54,777 bases of DNA from Ponticaulis sp. (GTDB lineage Bacteria > Pseudomonadota > Alphaproteobacteria > Caulobacterales > Hyphomonadaceae). Location of the stretch: contig NZUJ01000115.1 in assembly GCA_002701295.1 (NCBI GenBank), positions 1 to 54,777 on the forward strand, read 5' to 3'. A program made the position numbers and the translations under genes. The notes under the pieces are model-generated. The model was not told where the DNA came from, did not search any database, and was given only the letters and a program-made list of their open reading frames with translations. Below are positions 1 to 8,209 of this stretch, in pieces. Numbering within the stretch: position 1 is the stretch's first letter; each line of letters starts with the position of its first letter.

Positions 1-111
1 TTACTGGTATTAGCTACTACTATTGACAGTGAAGTGTTACATGTATCCGCGACTATGTACTTATTTCTAGTGCTGATATATGTATATAACTCTGTAAACA
101 AACGTAACTAG
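1..111 (+). CDS. Small two-helix membrane protein, 3' part only
   Basis: This is the C-terminal 36 codons of the 65-aa gene that is complete at 43472-43669. The window opens exactly on a codon boundary (Leu-Leu-Val-Leu-Ala). The visible part holds the end of the first hydrophobic segment and the whole second one, followed by a short basic tail (NKRN). Function is unknown; see the complete copy. Confidence 0.7.
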   Translation, partial: LLVLATTIDSEVLHVSATMYLFLVLIYVYNSVNKRN

Positions 112-117
112 TAAACA

Positions 118-129
118 AGGAATATTCCT
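118..129 (+). promoter_or_regulatory. Shine-Dalgarno buried in palindrome AGGAATATTCCT
   Basis: A perfect 12-bp palindrome that contains the AGGA ribosome site and ends immediately before the ATG at 130. In RNA it could fold as a four-pair stem with an AUAU loop and mask the ribosome site. The same sequence precedes the gene at 41712, and a near match (AGGAATAGTCCT) precedes the gene at 39803. Confidence 0.55.
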
Positions 130-1119
130 ATGGCTAAAATAACCTGTGCTATATCAGGTATAAAAATAATACTGCCTGAGTTTAGTAAGTTAAATGTTAG
201 TTCTCAAGGTGGATATATTCATCCTATCTTTGCTGCTAACAAGAAACAGTTATTAGCTACCTATAAGTTATATGCTAAAGGCGAATGTAGTAATAAGGAA
301 TCATACTTACTATTCCTAGCCTTATTAAACTTATCAGGTAAGGTAACTTGGCGAGTACCAGTAACACTAGAGTGGAATTCTGTTAGAGGTCAGTCTTACA
401 TAGCTAACACCATTAACAGACTAGTAGCTTCACTTGAGCAGACAGCTATTATTGAACACCCTAAGTTTAAACAACCTAGGTTTGTAGTTAACGTAGATAA
501 TAGTAGCTTAGATAACATCCATAATTGGGTGCGGGCTTGGCGAGATAATATTGAGGAATTTAAGAATAAGCAAGCATCTCTTACTGACCATGCTAAGTTA
601 ATGGCTGTACAGAATAAGCTTACTTACTTAGTATTGTCTGATAAGCAGGCACCTCAGTACGTAACACTAATAGCAGATTGGGCAGCAATGGCTAGTAACT
701 TCCCTGCTGATAGAGTAGAAGAATGGAAGAAAGCTATTAGGTACTGCTTTAATCCTAAGAAGATATTTAATGTAGATTCCACAACTCTTAAAGAGATAAA
801 GGAACACTGTGAAACTAACTTAGAGTTAGATAGCTTACATTATTCTGAGGTAATGGATTGTCTTAAAGAAGGTATCAATAACCAAATCAATATACTTGGT
901 TCTTCACTACTAGATTTAGATGCACAGTTATCTATGTCTATGAGTACTTCTAGCTTAGAGAAGGCTGCAGCTGCTAAGAAGTCTATTGAAGCTAACGATA
1001 AGTTAGTTAATGATGTAATAGCTAGCGCTCCGGCAGAAGAACCTAAACAAATTAACTATGCTACTAAGGGTGAGTACCTTAAAGCTAAGATAGCATACAA
1101 CTTAAGTAAGAGGAGTTAG
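130..1119 (+). CDS. Conserved-looking phage protein before the helicase, function unknown
   Basis: 329 aa, soluble, no signal peptide or membrane segment. I do not recognise the family. The N-terminus has a CxxSG pattern (CAISG, residues 6-10) and an HP(I)F motif near residue 31, which could be part of a compact metal-binding or structural turn, but no full cysteine/histidine set is visible. The C-terminal third is helical and Lys/Ala-rich and ends in a basic tail. The start is set by AAGGA nine bases upstream, inside the palindrome at 118-129. The next gene, a helicase, begins three bases after the stop, so the two are very likely co-translated and the protein may be a helicase partner or loader (inference from position only). 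Confidence 0.8.
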   Translation: MAKITCAISGIKIILPEFSKLNVSSQGGYIHPIFAANKKQLLATYKLYAKGECSNKESYLLFLALLNLSGKVTWRVPVTLEWNSVRGQSYIANTINRLVASLEQTAIIEHPKFKQPRFVVNVDNSSLDNIHNWVRAWRDNIEEFKNKQASLTDHAKLMAVQNKLTYLVLSDKQAPQYVTLIADWAAMASNFPADRVEEWKKAIRYCFNPKKIFNVDSTTLKEIKEHCETNLELDSLHYSEVMDCLKEGINNQINILGSSLLDLDAQLSMSMSTSSLEKAAAAKKSIEANDKLVNDVIASAPAEEPKQINYATKGEYLKAKIAYNLSKRS

Positions 1120-1121
1120 TA

Positions 1122-3005
1122 ATGGCTGATATTAAAGCTATAATAGAAGCCCGTAAATTGCAGAAAGCTAAGGAAGAAGCTGAGGCTAATAAAGAAGTAC
1201 CTAAAGAAGAACCTCAGTTAGCTAAGCATAAGGCACTGTCTATTAAGGAAAGGGTACGGGCTAACTTAGCTGCTAAAGCATTAGCTAATAAGCAAGCGGA
1301 AGAGAAGACTAAACCAGAAAAGGAAGTATCTTCTAAGGATAGGTTAGCTGCTGCACTAGCTAAGTACAAGGAAGAAAAGAAGCTTAAGGAAGAGAAGGAA
1401 GAAATACCACCACAGGATAAAGTATTACCTATATCCCCACCTGAAACATTAGGTGCTAATACTACTACTGGTATGAACGGTGAAGTTATTACCTATAATG
1501 AAAGACAAGAAGAGTTTGTTACTACATTAGGTAAAGGTAAATCATGTGTCTTAATAGGTGCTGCTGGTACTGGTAAAACAACTGCTACTAAGGGGGGTCT
1601 TAATAACTTAATACAATCCGGTGTAGCTGGCGTACTTACTATATCAGAAGACGCTCCGCATAAGCACCTTACTAGCGGTACCCCTGGGGCTGTTATTATC
1701 TCTTACACAAGAAGAGCTGTTAATAACATACGTAAAGTACAGTCGGAAGATATGAAGCATAACTGTATTACTTCCCATAAACTACTTGAGTACCAGCCTG
1801 TTGATAAGACTATTATTAACGAAGAGACTGGGGAAAAGAGAGTTAGTAGGGTGTTTGAACCAGCTAGGAATGCTAGCAATAAACTACCCTCTAGTCTAAA
1901 GGTAATAATAGTAGAAGAAGCCTCTATGCTATCTGTTGAGTTATATAAAGAGATAGTATTAGCTTTACCTAAGGATATTATATGGGTATTTATAGGTGAC
2001 CTTAACCAGTTACCTCCTGTATTCGGGTCTGCTATATTAGGTTATAAGTTACTAGAGTTACCAGTAATAGAATTAACTGAGGTATACAGGCAAGCACTTG
2101 AGTCACCTATTATCAGGTTAGCACATAGGATATTATCAGGTAAGCCTATACCAGTAAAAGAGTTTCCTAAATGGAAAACAGAAGGTAAGTTAACCTTACA
2201 TCCTTGGAAGAAGAAACTTAATGCTGATAACGCTTGTATTATCTTAATGAAGTTCTTTGCTAATGCTTATGATAATGATGCGTATAACCCTGATGAAGAC
2301 ATAATACTAATACCTTATAATAAAGGTTGCGGTACTATTGAACTCAATAAGGGTATAGCTAATCACATTGCTCGTAAGCACGGTAGGTTAACACATGAGA
2401 TAGTAGCTGGGTTTAATAAGCACTATCTATCTGTAGGTGACTATGTCTTAGTAGACAGGGAAGACGGCGAGATAATAGAAATAGAACGTAATCATAAGTA
2501 CCTAGGTAAGATGCCTCAGCAACCTAGTAGGTTCTTAGATTATTGGGGTTGTAACCAAGACCCAGAGGCTGCTGGCTTAGAGGATGAAGAAGAAGAGCAA
2601 GATATAGATGCTATGTTAGATAGCTTAGCTGATACTGATGTAGAAGAAAGAACTACGCAGTGCTCCCATATTATTAAGGTTAAACTTAAAGATACTGAGC
2701 GTACAGTAGAACTTAAGTCTGCTAGTGAAGTTAACAATCTATTGCTATCTTATGCTATGACTGTACATAAATCACAAGGTAGTGAATGGCGTAAAGTATT
2801 CTTATGTCTGCACCAAACTCACGCTACTATGTTACAGCGGGAACTGTTATATACTGGTGTTACTAGGGCAAGAGAAGAGCTTTATGTTATATGTGAACCT
2901 GATAGTTTTGTTAAAGGTATTAAGTCACAGAAGATTAAGGGTGATACCTTAGCTGAGAAAGCGGAGTTCTTTAAAGGTAAGTTAGAAGCTAATGATGGTT
3001 ATTAG
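1122..3005 (+). CDS. SF1B DNA helicase (Dda/RecD/Pif1-like)
   Basis: 627 aa. Residues 1-105 are a highly charged, probably disordered N-terminal extension rich in Lys, Glu and Ala. The motor follows: Walker A GAAGTGKT (146-153), Walker B IIVEEASM (262-269), motif III GDLNQLPP (292-299), a motif IV-type LTEVYRQ (318-324), and near the C-terminus the UvrD_C_2-type box YAMTVHKSQGSEW and LYTGVTRARE. This order is that of superfamily 1B helicases such as T4 Dda and RecD, which move 5'-3' on single strands; the role here is probably fork unwinding or recombination. The N-terminal extension holds two copies of a short motif (K42-E-R-V and K72-D-R-L) also seen in the Sak4-like protein and the polymerase. 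AGGAG lies seven bases before the ATG. Residue 394 is Ile here and Met in the second copy. Confidence 0.93.
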   Translation: MADIKAIIEARKLQKAKEEAEANKEVPKEEPQLAKHKALSIKERVRANLAAKALANKQAEEKTKPEKEVSSKDRLAAALAKYKEEKKLKEEKEEIPPQDKVLPISPPETLGANTTTGMNGEVITYNERQEEFVTTLGKGKSCVLIGAAGTGKTTATKGGLNNLIQSGVAGVLTISEDAPHKHLTSGTPGAVIISYTRRAVNNIRKVQSEDMKHNCITSHKLLEYQPVDKTIINEETGEKRVSRVFEPARNASNKLPSSLKVIIVEEASMLSVELYKEIVLALPKDIIWVFIGDLNQLPPVFGSAILGYKLLELPVIELTEVYRQALESPIIRLAHRILSGKPIPVKEFPKWKTEGKLTLHPWKKKLNADNACIILMKFFANAYDNDAYNPDEDIILIPYNKGCGTIELNKGIANHIARKHGRLTHEIVAGFNKHYLSVGDYVLVDREDGEIIEIERNHKYLGKMPQQPSRFLDYWGCNQDPEAAGLEDEEEEQDIDAMLDSLADTDVEERTTQCSHIIKVKLKDTERTVELKSASEVNNLLLSYAMTVHKSQGSEWRKVFLCLHQTHATMLQRELLYTGVTRAREELYVICEPDSFVKGIKSQKIKGDTLAEKAEFFKGKLEANDGY

Positions 3006-3048
3006 TTACTAAAATAAACACACTAACTAGTTAAGAGTAAAAAAGTTC

Positions 3049-3076
3049 TTGACGATTTTGTAACCTATGGCATAAT
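3049..3076 (+). promoter_or_regulatory. Sigma70-type promoter for the 246-aa gene
   Basis: TTGACG (3049-3054), 16-bp spacer, CATAAT (3071-3076). Both boxes match the sigma70 consensus at five of six positions. It sits in the 187-bp gap between the helicase and the 246-aa gene, which is closed downstream by a strong terminator, so it probably drives a single-gene transcript. Confidence 0.75.
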
Positions 3077-3119
3077 GATTATTCATTTAGGGGAACTTGT
3101 ATCCCAAACAAACTAAGTG

Positions 3120-3170
3120 AGTAATTAATTACTTATTGTTTAACGGCGCACATTATTTAAATAAGACGCC
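3120..3170 (+). promoter_or_regulatory. 5' leader with two dyads before the 246-aa gene
   Basis: Just downstream of the promoter lie a 14-bp palindrome (AGTAATTAATTACT, 3120-3133) and a second dyad with GGCG (3145-3148) and CGCC (3167-3170) arms around the palindrome TTATTTAAATAA. In RNA these could form 5' hairpins that stabilise the message; as DNA the first could be an operator. A strong AAGGAG site follows at about 3178. Confidence 0.45.
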
Positions 3171-3192
3171 ACTTAATTAAGGAGACATTAAC

Positions 3193-3933
3193 ATGTCTGA
3201 GCAACAAGATACTACTACCGTAGAAACTGGCAACAATGTTGTAGAAAAGCAAGAACTTAAAATAATTCCTGCTGAGAACCCTACTAAGGAAGAGTTAGCT
3301 ACTATCGTTGCAGAAGTACGTAGTCAGATGAAAGTTGAGACAGTACCTACTCCAACTGAATTTACTTTCCGTAAGCAGAAAGATGACAGCGGTATTGAAT
3401 ATAAGCGTGATACCTTAGTTGTGCCTTTGCCTATCCCTACTATTAATGGTGTTCTTTCTATCATTGAAGAAGGTGGTAAAGGTGCTGAGCTATTACGTGA
3501 AGCGGTAACGGAAGTTATTAAGACTCAAGCACGTAGCCTTATTAGCGAAGACGAAAAGCTTAATGCTGCTAACTTCCCTTATGACCAACTTAGCTGGGAC
3601 TTCATTGCTAACATGCCTAAAGCTAGCCGTAAAGGTGGCGGTATTCCTAAAGAAATCTGGGAAGGCTTTGTTAAGGACTACATTGAAGTTATGCAAGAAG
3701 TTACCGATAAGACTCTTGAGCAAGTTACCTTTGCTGCTAAGCTATTCAACGCTAAGCTACAGCCTGTTAAGACTAACAAGAAAGTTCTGTCTGTACTTGA
3801 AGAGCAACTTGGTGTTTACGCTAATGCTGAGCAAGCTAACCTTGAAGAATTCGCAGAAGTTATCGAGTTCTTAGCTGAGAAGATTACTACCTTCAAAGAA
3901 ACAAGCGAAAGCTCTATACTAGAAGCCCTTTAA
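3193..3933 (+). CDS. Probably abundant phage protein of unknown function
   Basis: 246 aa, acidic, no membrane segment. It stands alone between a good sigma70 promoter (3049-3076), a structured leader with a strong AAGGAG site and a rho-independent terminator (3960-3993), the arrangement expected of a protein made in large amounts. The codons also look different from the neighbours, with more GTT, CTT, CGT and TTC, which fits high expression. The second half (about residues 150-235) is helical with aromatic and Lys-rich repeats and resembles residues 140-215 of the 232-aa protein at 38372-39070 in length, isolation and helix spacing, so the two may be distant paralogues. Candidate roles are a DNA-binding or host-modifying protein; none can be assigned. 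Confidence 0.85.
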   Translation: MSEQQDTTTVETGNNVVEKQELKIIPAENPTKEELATIVAEVRSQMKVETVPTPTEFTFRKQKDDSGIEYKRDTLVVPLPIPTINGVLSIIEEGGKGAELLREAVTEVIKTQARSLISEDEKLNAANFPYDQLSWDFIANMPKASRKGGGIPKEIWEGFVKDYIEVMQEVTDKTLEQVTFAAKLFNAKLQPVKTNKKVLSVLEEQLGVYANAEQANLEEFAEVIEFLAEKITTFKETSESSILEAL

Positions 3934-3959
3934 TAACCTCTCCCAGGTTATCTAATAAG

Positions 3960-3993
3960 CGGTAGCTATTAAGTTAGCTACCGTTTTTTTTTT
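3960..3993 (+). terminator. Rho-independent terminator after the 246-aa gene
   Basis: Perfect 8-bp stem CGGTAGCT / AGCTACCG (3960-3967 with 3976-3983), 8-nt loop, then ten T residues. The second copy of the region has nine T residues. Confidence 0.9.
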
Positions 3994-4021
3994 CTTTTCT
4001 CATTGTTAGCTATCATTACTT

Positions 4022-4264
4022 ATGCGTAAATATCAGAAGTTATGGAACACTATTAGAGATAACTCTACTGCTACGGTAGAGGCTCCAGTTGATATGCATA
4101 ATAGGTTAATAGAAGCAGTGAGAAAAGAAAAGAAGTTAGATAAAGCCTATAAGTATCTAGCATTAGAAGCAGGCATACGGCCTAAGTTAATGCACAAGAT
4201 AGAAGGCACTAAGATAACTTTTTACATAGTGGGTAGCTTAACCCATAATGTTATTAACCTTTAG
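4022..4264 (+). CDS. Small basic protein, unknown
   Basis: 80 aa, Lys-rich, with an amphipathic helical middle (EAVRKEKKLDKAYK) and a hydrophobic C-terminal strand. It starts 28 bases after the terminator of the previous gene and has no convincing Shine-Dalgarno sequence, so expression must come from read-through or an unseen promoter. I do not recognise the family. It may be a small nucleic-acid-binding protein, but this rests on charge only. Confidence 0.6.
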   Translation: MRKYQKLWNTIRDNSTATVEAPVDMHNRLIEAVRKEKKLDKAYKYLALEAGIRPKLMHKIEGTKITFYIVGSLTHNVINL

Positions 4265-4284
4265 CAATTGCACGGAGAAATGTA

Positions 4285-4584
4285 ATGGCTGATTCACTAC
4301 CAACCTTATCATTAAGTGACTCTAAAGTAGACTTCCGTATTCAAGAGAAGTTAGTAGAGTTAGATACTCACTTCAAAGATAACCATCCTGAGATGCGTTC
4401 TGCTCTCAAAACTATTCACACCATTGTTAAGAAAGACCCTGAGCAAGCTACACTATTAACAGATGAAGAATTAGCTGTTATAGTTAAGGCTCAGATGTCT
4501 ATTTCTAAGACTGAAATATCTACTTCTCAGTTGAAGAAAGCACCTAAGAAGGCACTTAAGTCTATTACAGCTGATGACTTATAG
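4285..4584 (+). CDS. Small phage protein, unknown
   Basis: 99 aa, helical, with a Lys-rich stretch near the C-terminus (KKAPKKALK) followed by an acidic end. The start is the ATG at 4285, preceded by CGGAGA at 4273-4278; an ATG at 4280 is followed directly by TAA and is not used. It lies in the run of small genes leading to the Cas4-like nuclease, nine bases before the next gene. No domain recognised. Confidence 0.75.
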   Translation: MADSLPTLSLSDSKVDFRIQEKLVELDTHFKDNHPEMRSALKTIHTIVKKDPEQATLLTDEELAVIVKAQMSISKTEISTSQLKKAPKKALKSITADDL

Positions 4585-4593
4585 GCATTTAAT

Positions 4594-4953
4594 ATGTCTG
4601 AGTTATCCCAGCGGGTAAAAGAACTTAAGCTTGCTCGTACCCCTCATACACTTACTACTTTCATTACCTTCTATATGTACCACCAGCATAGCATGTATAT
4701 TAATTATATGCACGATAGCAAAGTTATATTAGACTGGCTAACTAATGAAGGTAATATGCCTCTTGATTTAGAAGACGATAAGTTTGATAAGTTAAAGCAG
4801 GATAGTAAGTTAATGTTACTGTCTAGTATGTGCCATAGTTATGCTATAGGTGAGTTAGCTAGAATAGTAGCACATAATATGGGCAAGAAGTATGACCTTA
4901 AATTTAACCGTGAGCTATGTACCAGAGTAGCTTTAATAGTGTTAACACATTAG
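4594..4953 (+). CDS. Small helical phage protein, unknown
   Basis: 119 aa, rich in Met, His and Tyr in residues 25-45, predicted all-helical and soluble. The ribosome site is weak (AGG within TATAGGC). The gene sits nine bases after the 99-aa gene and eleven before the Cas4-like nuclease gene, so it is probably translated as part of the same message. I cannot place it in a family. Confidence 0.7.
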   Translation: MSELSQRVKELKLARTPHTLTTFITFYMYHQHSMYINYMHDSKVILDWLTNEGNMPLDLEDDKFDKLKQDSKLMLLSSMCHSYAIGELARIVAHNMGKKYDLKFNRELCTRVALIVLTH

Positions 4954-4963
4954 GAACTTAACA

Positions 4964-5980
4964 ATGCCAGATTTTTCATTCCTAGATACCCAGCTTGATA
5001 TCAAAGTAGTTGATGAAGAAGTTGAGGTAATAGATTTACAAGGTGAGATAGACCCGCGTATTAAATTACTGTCTCACTCTTCTCGTAACTTATTACATGC
5101 CTGCCCCCGTAAGTACGAACTGTATAAGCTTAAAAGTAATTCTGTATCTACTGACCCTGAAAGAGAACAGGAATCAGAAGTTACTCTTAACTTTGGTAGC
5201 GTAGTTGGTGTAGGTATACAGTCTGTTATAGAAGGTAAGTCATTTGATAGAGCAGTATTAGATTGTTTCCTTGAATGGGAAATAGATTTAGATGCTGCTA
5301 CCGAAAGACAAAATAAGTCTTATTATCGGGCTATCTATGCTGTTAAAAAGTTCTATGACCTATATACATTAGGTGCAATAAGTGACTACGAACTTGTGTA
5401 TTACAAGGGTAAGCCAGCATGTGAATTATCTTTTAATATTATATTACCTAATGGCTATCGCTATCGTGGTTTCCTAGATGTAGTACTTAGACATAAGGAA
5501 ACAGGTGAGATAATAGTACTAGAACTTAAGACTAGTAGTGGTATTGCTCAACCTGCTATGTTCCAGAACAGCGGGCAAGCTATTGGTTACAGTGTAGTAT
5601 TAGATGAACTGTTTCCAGAACTGTCTAGTTATAGTGTTTATTATTTAGTGTATGAGACTCGTAGCTATGAGTATAAACCTATGCACTTTATGAAGTCTTT
5701 ATCTAAGCGAGCGCAGTGGTTATCTGAAATGCTGTTAGATATAGAGAAGTTAGAACTATATCATAAGTCTGACTTATTCCCTATGCATGGAGAAAGTTGT
5801 TACTCTTTCGGTCGTCCTTGCGAATACTTAGGTATATGTGAGCATAGTAACTTACAGCTTACTAAACCTTACACTAACTTAGTTGAAGCGTACGTTAAAG
5901 AGGATGAAGGTAAGTACCAATTTAATGTTGACTTCGAAACCTTAATAGAAAGACAGCTGGAGAAAACAAGTGAACATTAA
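4964..5980 (+). CDS. Cas4/AddB-type PD-(D/E)XK nuclease with Fe-S cysteines
   Basis: 338 aa. The nuclease core shows GFLD (Asp172), LELKT (Glu187-x-Lys189) and GQAIGYSVVL (from about 204), the order of motifs II, III and QhXXY in the PDDEXK_1 family. One N-terminal cysteine (Cys47 in HACPRKYE) and three C-terminal ones (Cys279, Cys286, Cys292) match the four-cysteine iron-sulphur clamp of Cas4 and AddB nucleases. Such enzymes resect DNA ends, here probably to make single strands for the Sak4-like annealing protein two genes on. An upstream His of motif I is not obvious. The next gene starts with GTG inside the last 11 bases. Confidence 0.88.
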   Translation: MPDFSFLDTQLDIKVVDEEVEVIDLQGEIDPRIKLLSHSSRNLLHACPRKYELYKLKSNSVSTDPEREQESEVTLNFGSVVGVGIQSVIEGKSFDRAVLDCFLEWEIDLDAATERQNKSYYRAIYAVKKFYDLYTLGAISDYELVYYKGKPACELSFNIILPNGYRYRGFLDVVLRHKETGEIIVLELKTSSGIAQPAMFQNSGQAIGYSVVLDELFPELSSYSVYYLVYETRSYEYKPMHFMKSLSKRAQWLSEMLLDIEKLELYHKSDLFPMHGESCYSFGRPCEYLGICEHSNLQLTKPYTNLVEAYVKEDEGKYQFNVDFETLIERQLEKTSEH

Positions 5981-6308
5981 AATTATGGGCTTAGAAACAG
6001 TGCAGGAATCTAATACCTGTGTTACGTTTGACGAAGTAGTAGCAGAGTCAGAGAAAGCCATGCTATTTAAGTTTATTGATGCGCAAGGCATACCTACTAA
6101 CACGTGGTTGCCTAAGAAGATGCTAGCTAACTATCGTGAGGACTTAGCATTAGTGTGGGTATGGGATAAGTTTATTCATGATATAGCTGGCCCAGCACAA
6201 ACTGACCTTCTTAGGCTTAATGAAGTACCTGCTGATGAAGCTATAGCTACTATCAATACTAGTGCAGCCGATAAGCTTAATGCTATGCAAAGAGGAGATA
6301 ACCAGTGA
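5970..6308 (+). CDS. Small phage protein with a WLPKK motif, unknown
   Basis: 112 aa. The start is GTG at 5970, chosen because GGAG (5959-5962) lies seven bases upstream, while the first ATG (5985) is too far. Residues about 25-55 carry the pattern ES-x-KAML followed by TWLPKK, a strand-turn-strand signature seen in small phage beta-fold proteins of unknown role. The C-terminus (AADKLNAMQRG) weakly resembles the motif shared by the helicase, Sak4-like protein and polymerase. The gene overlaps the nuclease gene by 11 bases and the next gene by four, so it is part of the recombination operon. Confidence 0.75.
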   Translation: MNIKIMGLETVQESNTCVTFDEVVAESEKAMLFKFIDAQGIPTNTWLPKKMLANYREDLALVWVWDKFIHDIAGPAQTDLLRLNEVPADEAIATINTSAADKLNAMQRGDNQ

Positions 6309-6586
6309 GTATGGAAACTTATATACGCACTAAAACCGAGGAGTTATTGGGCGACATACGTATGCAAATAGCTGTAGCTAATAGTATGCACGCAGTTAAT
6401 CCTGACATTACTGTCTATGTTAATGCTACTGCCGCCAGCTTATTAAGAGGCACATGCAGTTACCCTAAAGTAGCAATACCTAACATAAACGTGGAAGGAG
6501 ATATAAAAGTGTTTGGTTATACTGGCTGGATTATATCTAATAACACTCACCCTTTGTTTAGAATAGCAGTAGAACCTAAGGAGTAA
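6305..6586 (+). CDS. Small phage protein, unknown
   Basis: 93 aa. The start is GTG at 6305 in a GTGA overlap with the previous stop, with AGGAG ending eight bases upstream; the ATG at 6311 would have poor spacing. It has a helical first third and a beta-rich remainder. No domain recognised. It is followed after six bases by the Sak4-like gene. Confidence 0.7.
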   Translation: MSMETYIRTKTEELLGDIRMQIAVANSMHAVNPDITVYVNATAASLLRGTCSYPKVAIPNINVEGDIKVFGYTGWIISNNTHPLFRIAVEPKE

Positions 6587-6592
6587 TTAACA

Positions 6593-7570
6593 ATGGCTAA
6601 GACTATAGCTAGTCGTAAAGCTGAAAACAAGACTTACCCTAAAGTCATTATATATGGTGCACCTAAGTCTGGTAAATCATTGGGTGCTGGTAAGTTAGCT
6701 GAAGAGTATAACCTTATATGGTTTGACTTCGAGAACGGTAGTGAAGTGTTAGAACAACTACCTACTGAATGGCAGGAACGTATACAGTTAGTAAGCATAC
6801 CTGACACAAGGGACTTTCCTATCGGTATCGAGACTGCACTTAAGGTTGTTAAAGGTAAGTCTAAGATATGTGATGAACACGGTAAAGTTAATTGTATGCT
6901 GTGTACTAAGACTGCTAAAGACAGTGACTTATCTGACGACGAGTTATTCACTACTGTGGATGTTAACAACTTACCTGATGATACTATTGTAGTATTTGAC
7001 AGTCTTACTCAGTTAACTAACAGTGCTATTGCGCAGATTACCCGTAACCAGCCGGATGATTATAAGCTTAATTATGATGATTGGGCGCACCTTGGTATGT
7101 TGCTTGACAGATTCTTATCTTATTTGCAGCAAGCTAAGTATAAGGTAGTAGTCATTACCCACGAAGTTGAGTCTGAAACTGAATCTGGTAAGACTATTAT
7201 AGTACCTCTTGGCGGCACTCGTAACTTTGCACGTAACTTAGCTAAGTACTTCGGACATGTAGTATACGCTGAACGTAAGCTTAAGAAACATGTATTTAGT
7301 TCTAGTACAACTGATAGTACTACTGTACTGTCTGGCTCACGTACTAGTGTTGACTTGCAGAAAGACGGAGTAACTAGCTTACTTCCTATATTTACTTCTG
7401 CGGATAAAAAGAACAAGAGTTTAAAAGATGTTAAGAAAGATACGACCACTAAGCCCACTACTACTAATACTAAGTCTGCCGATACTGCTACCACTACTAA
7501 CAGTAGCGCTACTATTAATGACTCAGTAAAAGATAAGTTAGCTGCTTTACGGGCTAGAACTAAAACCTAG
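6593..7570 (+). CDS. RecA-fold phage ATPase (AAA_24 / Sak4-like)
   Basis: 325 aa. Walker A GAPKSGKS (22-29), Walker B TIVVFDSLTQL (131-141) and a following strand KVVVITHEVE fit the phage nucleotide-binding family PF13479, which includes Sak4-type single-strand annealing proteins. An insertion at residues 91-104 with Cys93, Cys101 and Cys104 (plus His96) looks like a small zinc-binding loop. The last 55 residues are a Thr/Lys-rich low-complexity linker ending in the peptide SVKDKLAALRARTKT, which closely matches the N-terminus of the polymerase. In related phages Sak4 works with an SSB-like protein, and such a protein is encoded next. AAGGAG precedes the ATG. Confidence 0.85.
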   Translation: MAKTIASRKAENKTYPKVIIYGAPKSGKSLGAGKLAEEYNLIWFDFENGSEVLEQLPTEWQERIQLVSIPDTRDFPIGIETALKVVKGKSKICDEHGKVNCMLCTKTAKDSDLSDDELFTTVDVNNLPDDTIVVFDSLTQLTNSAIAQITRNQPDDYKLNYDDWAHLGMLLDRFLSYLQQAKYKVVVITHEVESETESGKTIIVPLGGTRNFARNLAKYFGHVVYAERKLKKHVFSSSTTDSTTVLSGSRTSVDLQKDGVTSLLPIFTSADKKNKSLKDVKKDTTTKPTTTNTKSADTATTTNSSATINDSVKDKLAALRARTKT

Positions 7571-7702
7571 TTTCTCCGTGCGCTAAGTTCGCTGGTATAC
7601 CGAACTATACAATAGTATACGTCTTGCTTTATATTATATTGCATATTAAGTTTAATACCTAGTGTGCAATAACCATGTATAGCAATCAATAGCATACATC
7701 TA

Positions 7703-7734
7703 TTTATCAATCCATTAATTTATTAATCCATTTA
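7703..7734. repeat. Two abutting 16-bp repeats upstream of the SSB-like gene
   Basis: TTTATCAATCCATTAA (7703-7718) is followed directly by TTTATTAATCCATTTA (7719-7734), two mismatches. They lie in the 177-bp non-coding gap before the SSB-like gene, just ahead of its ribosome site. No clear sigma70 promoter is visible in the gap; a small dyad (GTTCG/CGAAC) lies near 7587-7605. Confidence 0.6.
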
Positions 7735-7747
7735 TAGGAATATTATT

Positions 7748-8185
7748 ATGTCAGATATTAACATCGACGAACTATTAGACATCTCTCTAGACGATTTAAA
7801 CGATTTACCTGAGTTTAAACCTTTCCCTGCTGGCAGTCACTTAATTAAGATGACTATGGATAAGAAAGAAGTTAACGAAAAACCTTGCGTAGAAATTAAG
7901 CTTGTCATGGTTGAAACCGTAGAGCTTGCTAAAGAAGTAAGCGAAGACAAGAAATGTGTGGAAGGTGATGAAACTTCTATCTTGTGCGACTTAACTAATG
8001 AGTACGGACAGGGTAACTTAAAGGCAATCTGTAAGCCTATTGGTGAAGCGCTTGGTACTTCTAATCTGTCTGAGATTGTGGCATCTGTTAAAGACCTTGA
8101 ATGTGCGGTAACTACTACCTTACGTAAGGACAAGAACGATCCTGATAAGTTCTACACGCAGATTAAACAGGTTACACTAGGCTAA
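7748..8185 (+). CDS. Probable single-stranded DNA-binding protein (OB-fold, DUF669-like)
   Basis: 145 aa, acidic. The N-terminal 25 residues are strongly acidic (DELLDISLDDLNDLPEF), followed by a compact beta-rich domain ending with a strand (FYTQIKQVTLG). Length, strand pattern and position directly after a Sak4-like ATPase and before the polymerase fit the small OB-fold proteins (DUF669 and relatives) that act as SSB in Sak4 modules. The gene stands alone, with a 177-bp leader and its own terminator, as expected for an abundant binding protein. Assignment is by context and composition, not by a diagnostic motif. AGGAA precedes the ATG. Confidence 0.65.
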   Translation: MSDINIDELLDISLDDLNDLPEFKPFPAGSHLIKMTMDKKEVNEKPCVEIKLVMVETVELAKEVSEDKKCVEGDETSILCDLTNEYGQGNLKAICKPIGEALGTSNLSEIVASVKDLECAVTTTLRKDKNDPDKFYTQIKQVTLG

Positions 8186-8209
8186 TAGCTTATCGTAATT
8201 TAAGTGAGT

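Noticed and set aside
3563..3874. 103-codon frame inside the 246-aa gene
   Set aside because: Overlaps in another frame, no ribosome site, low-complexity Leu/Ser/Lys.
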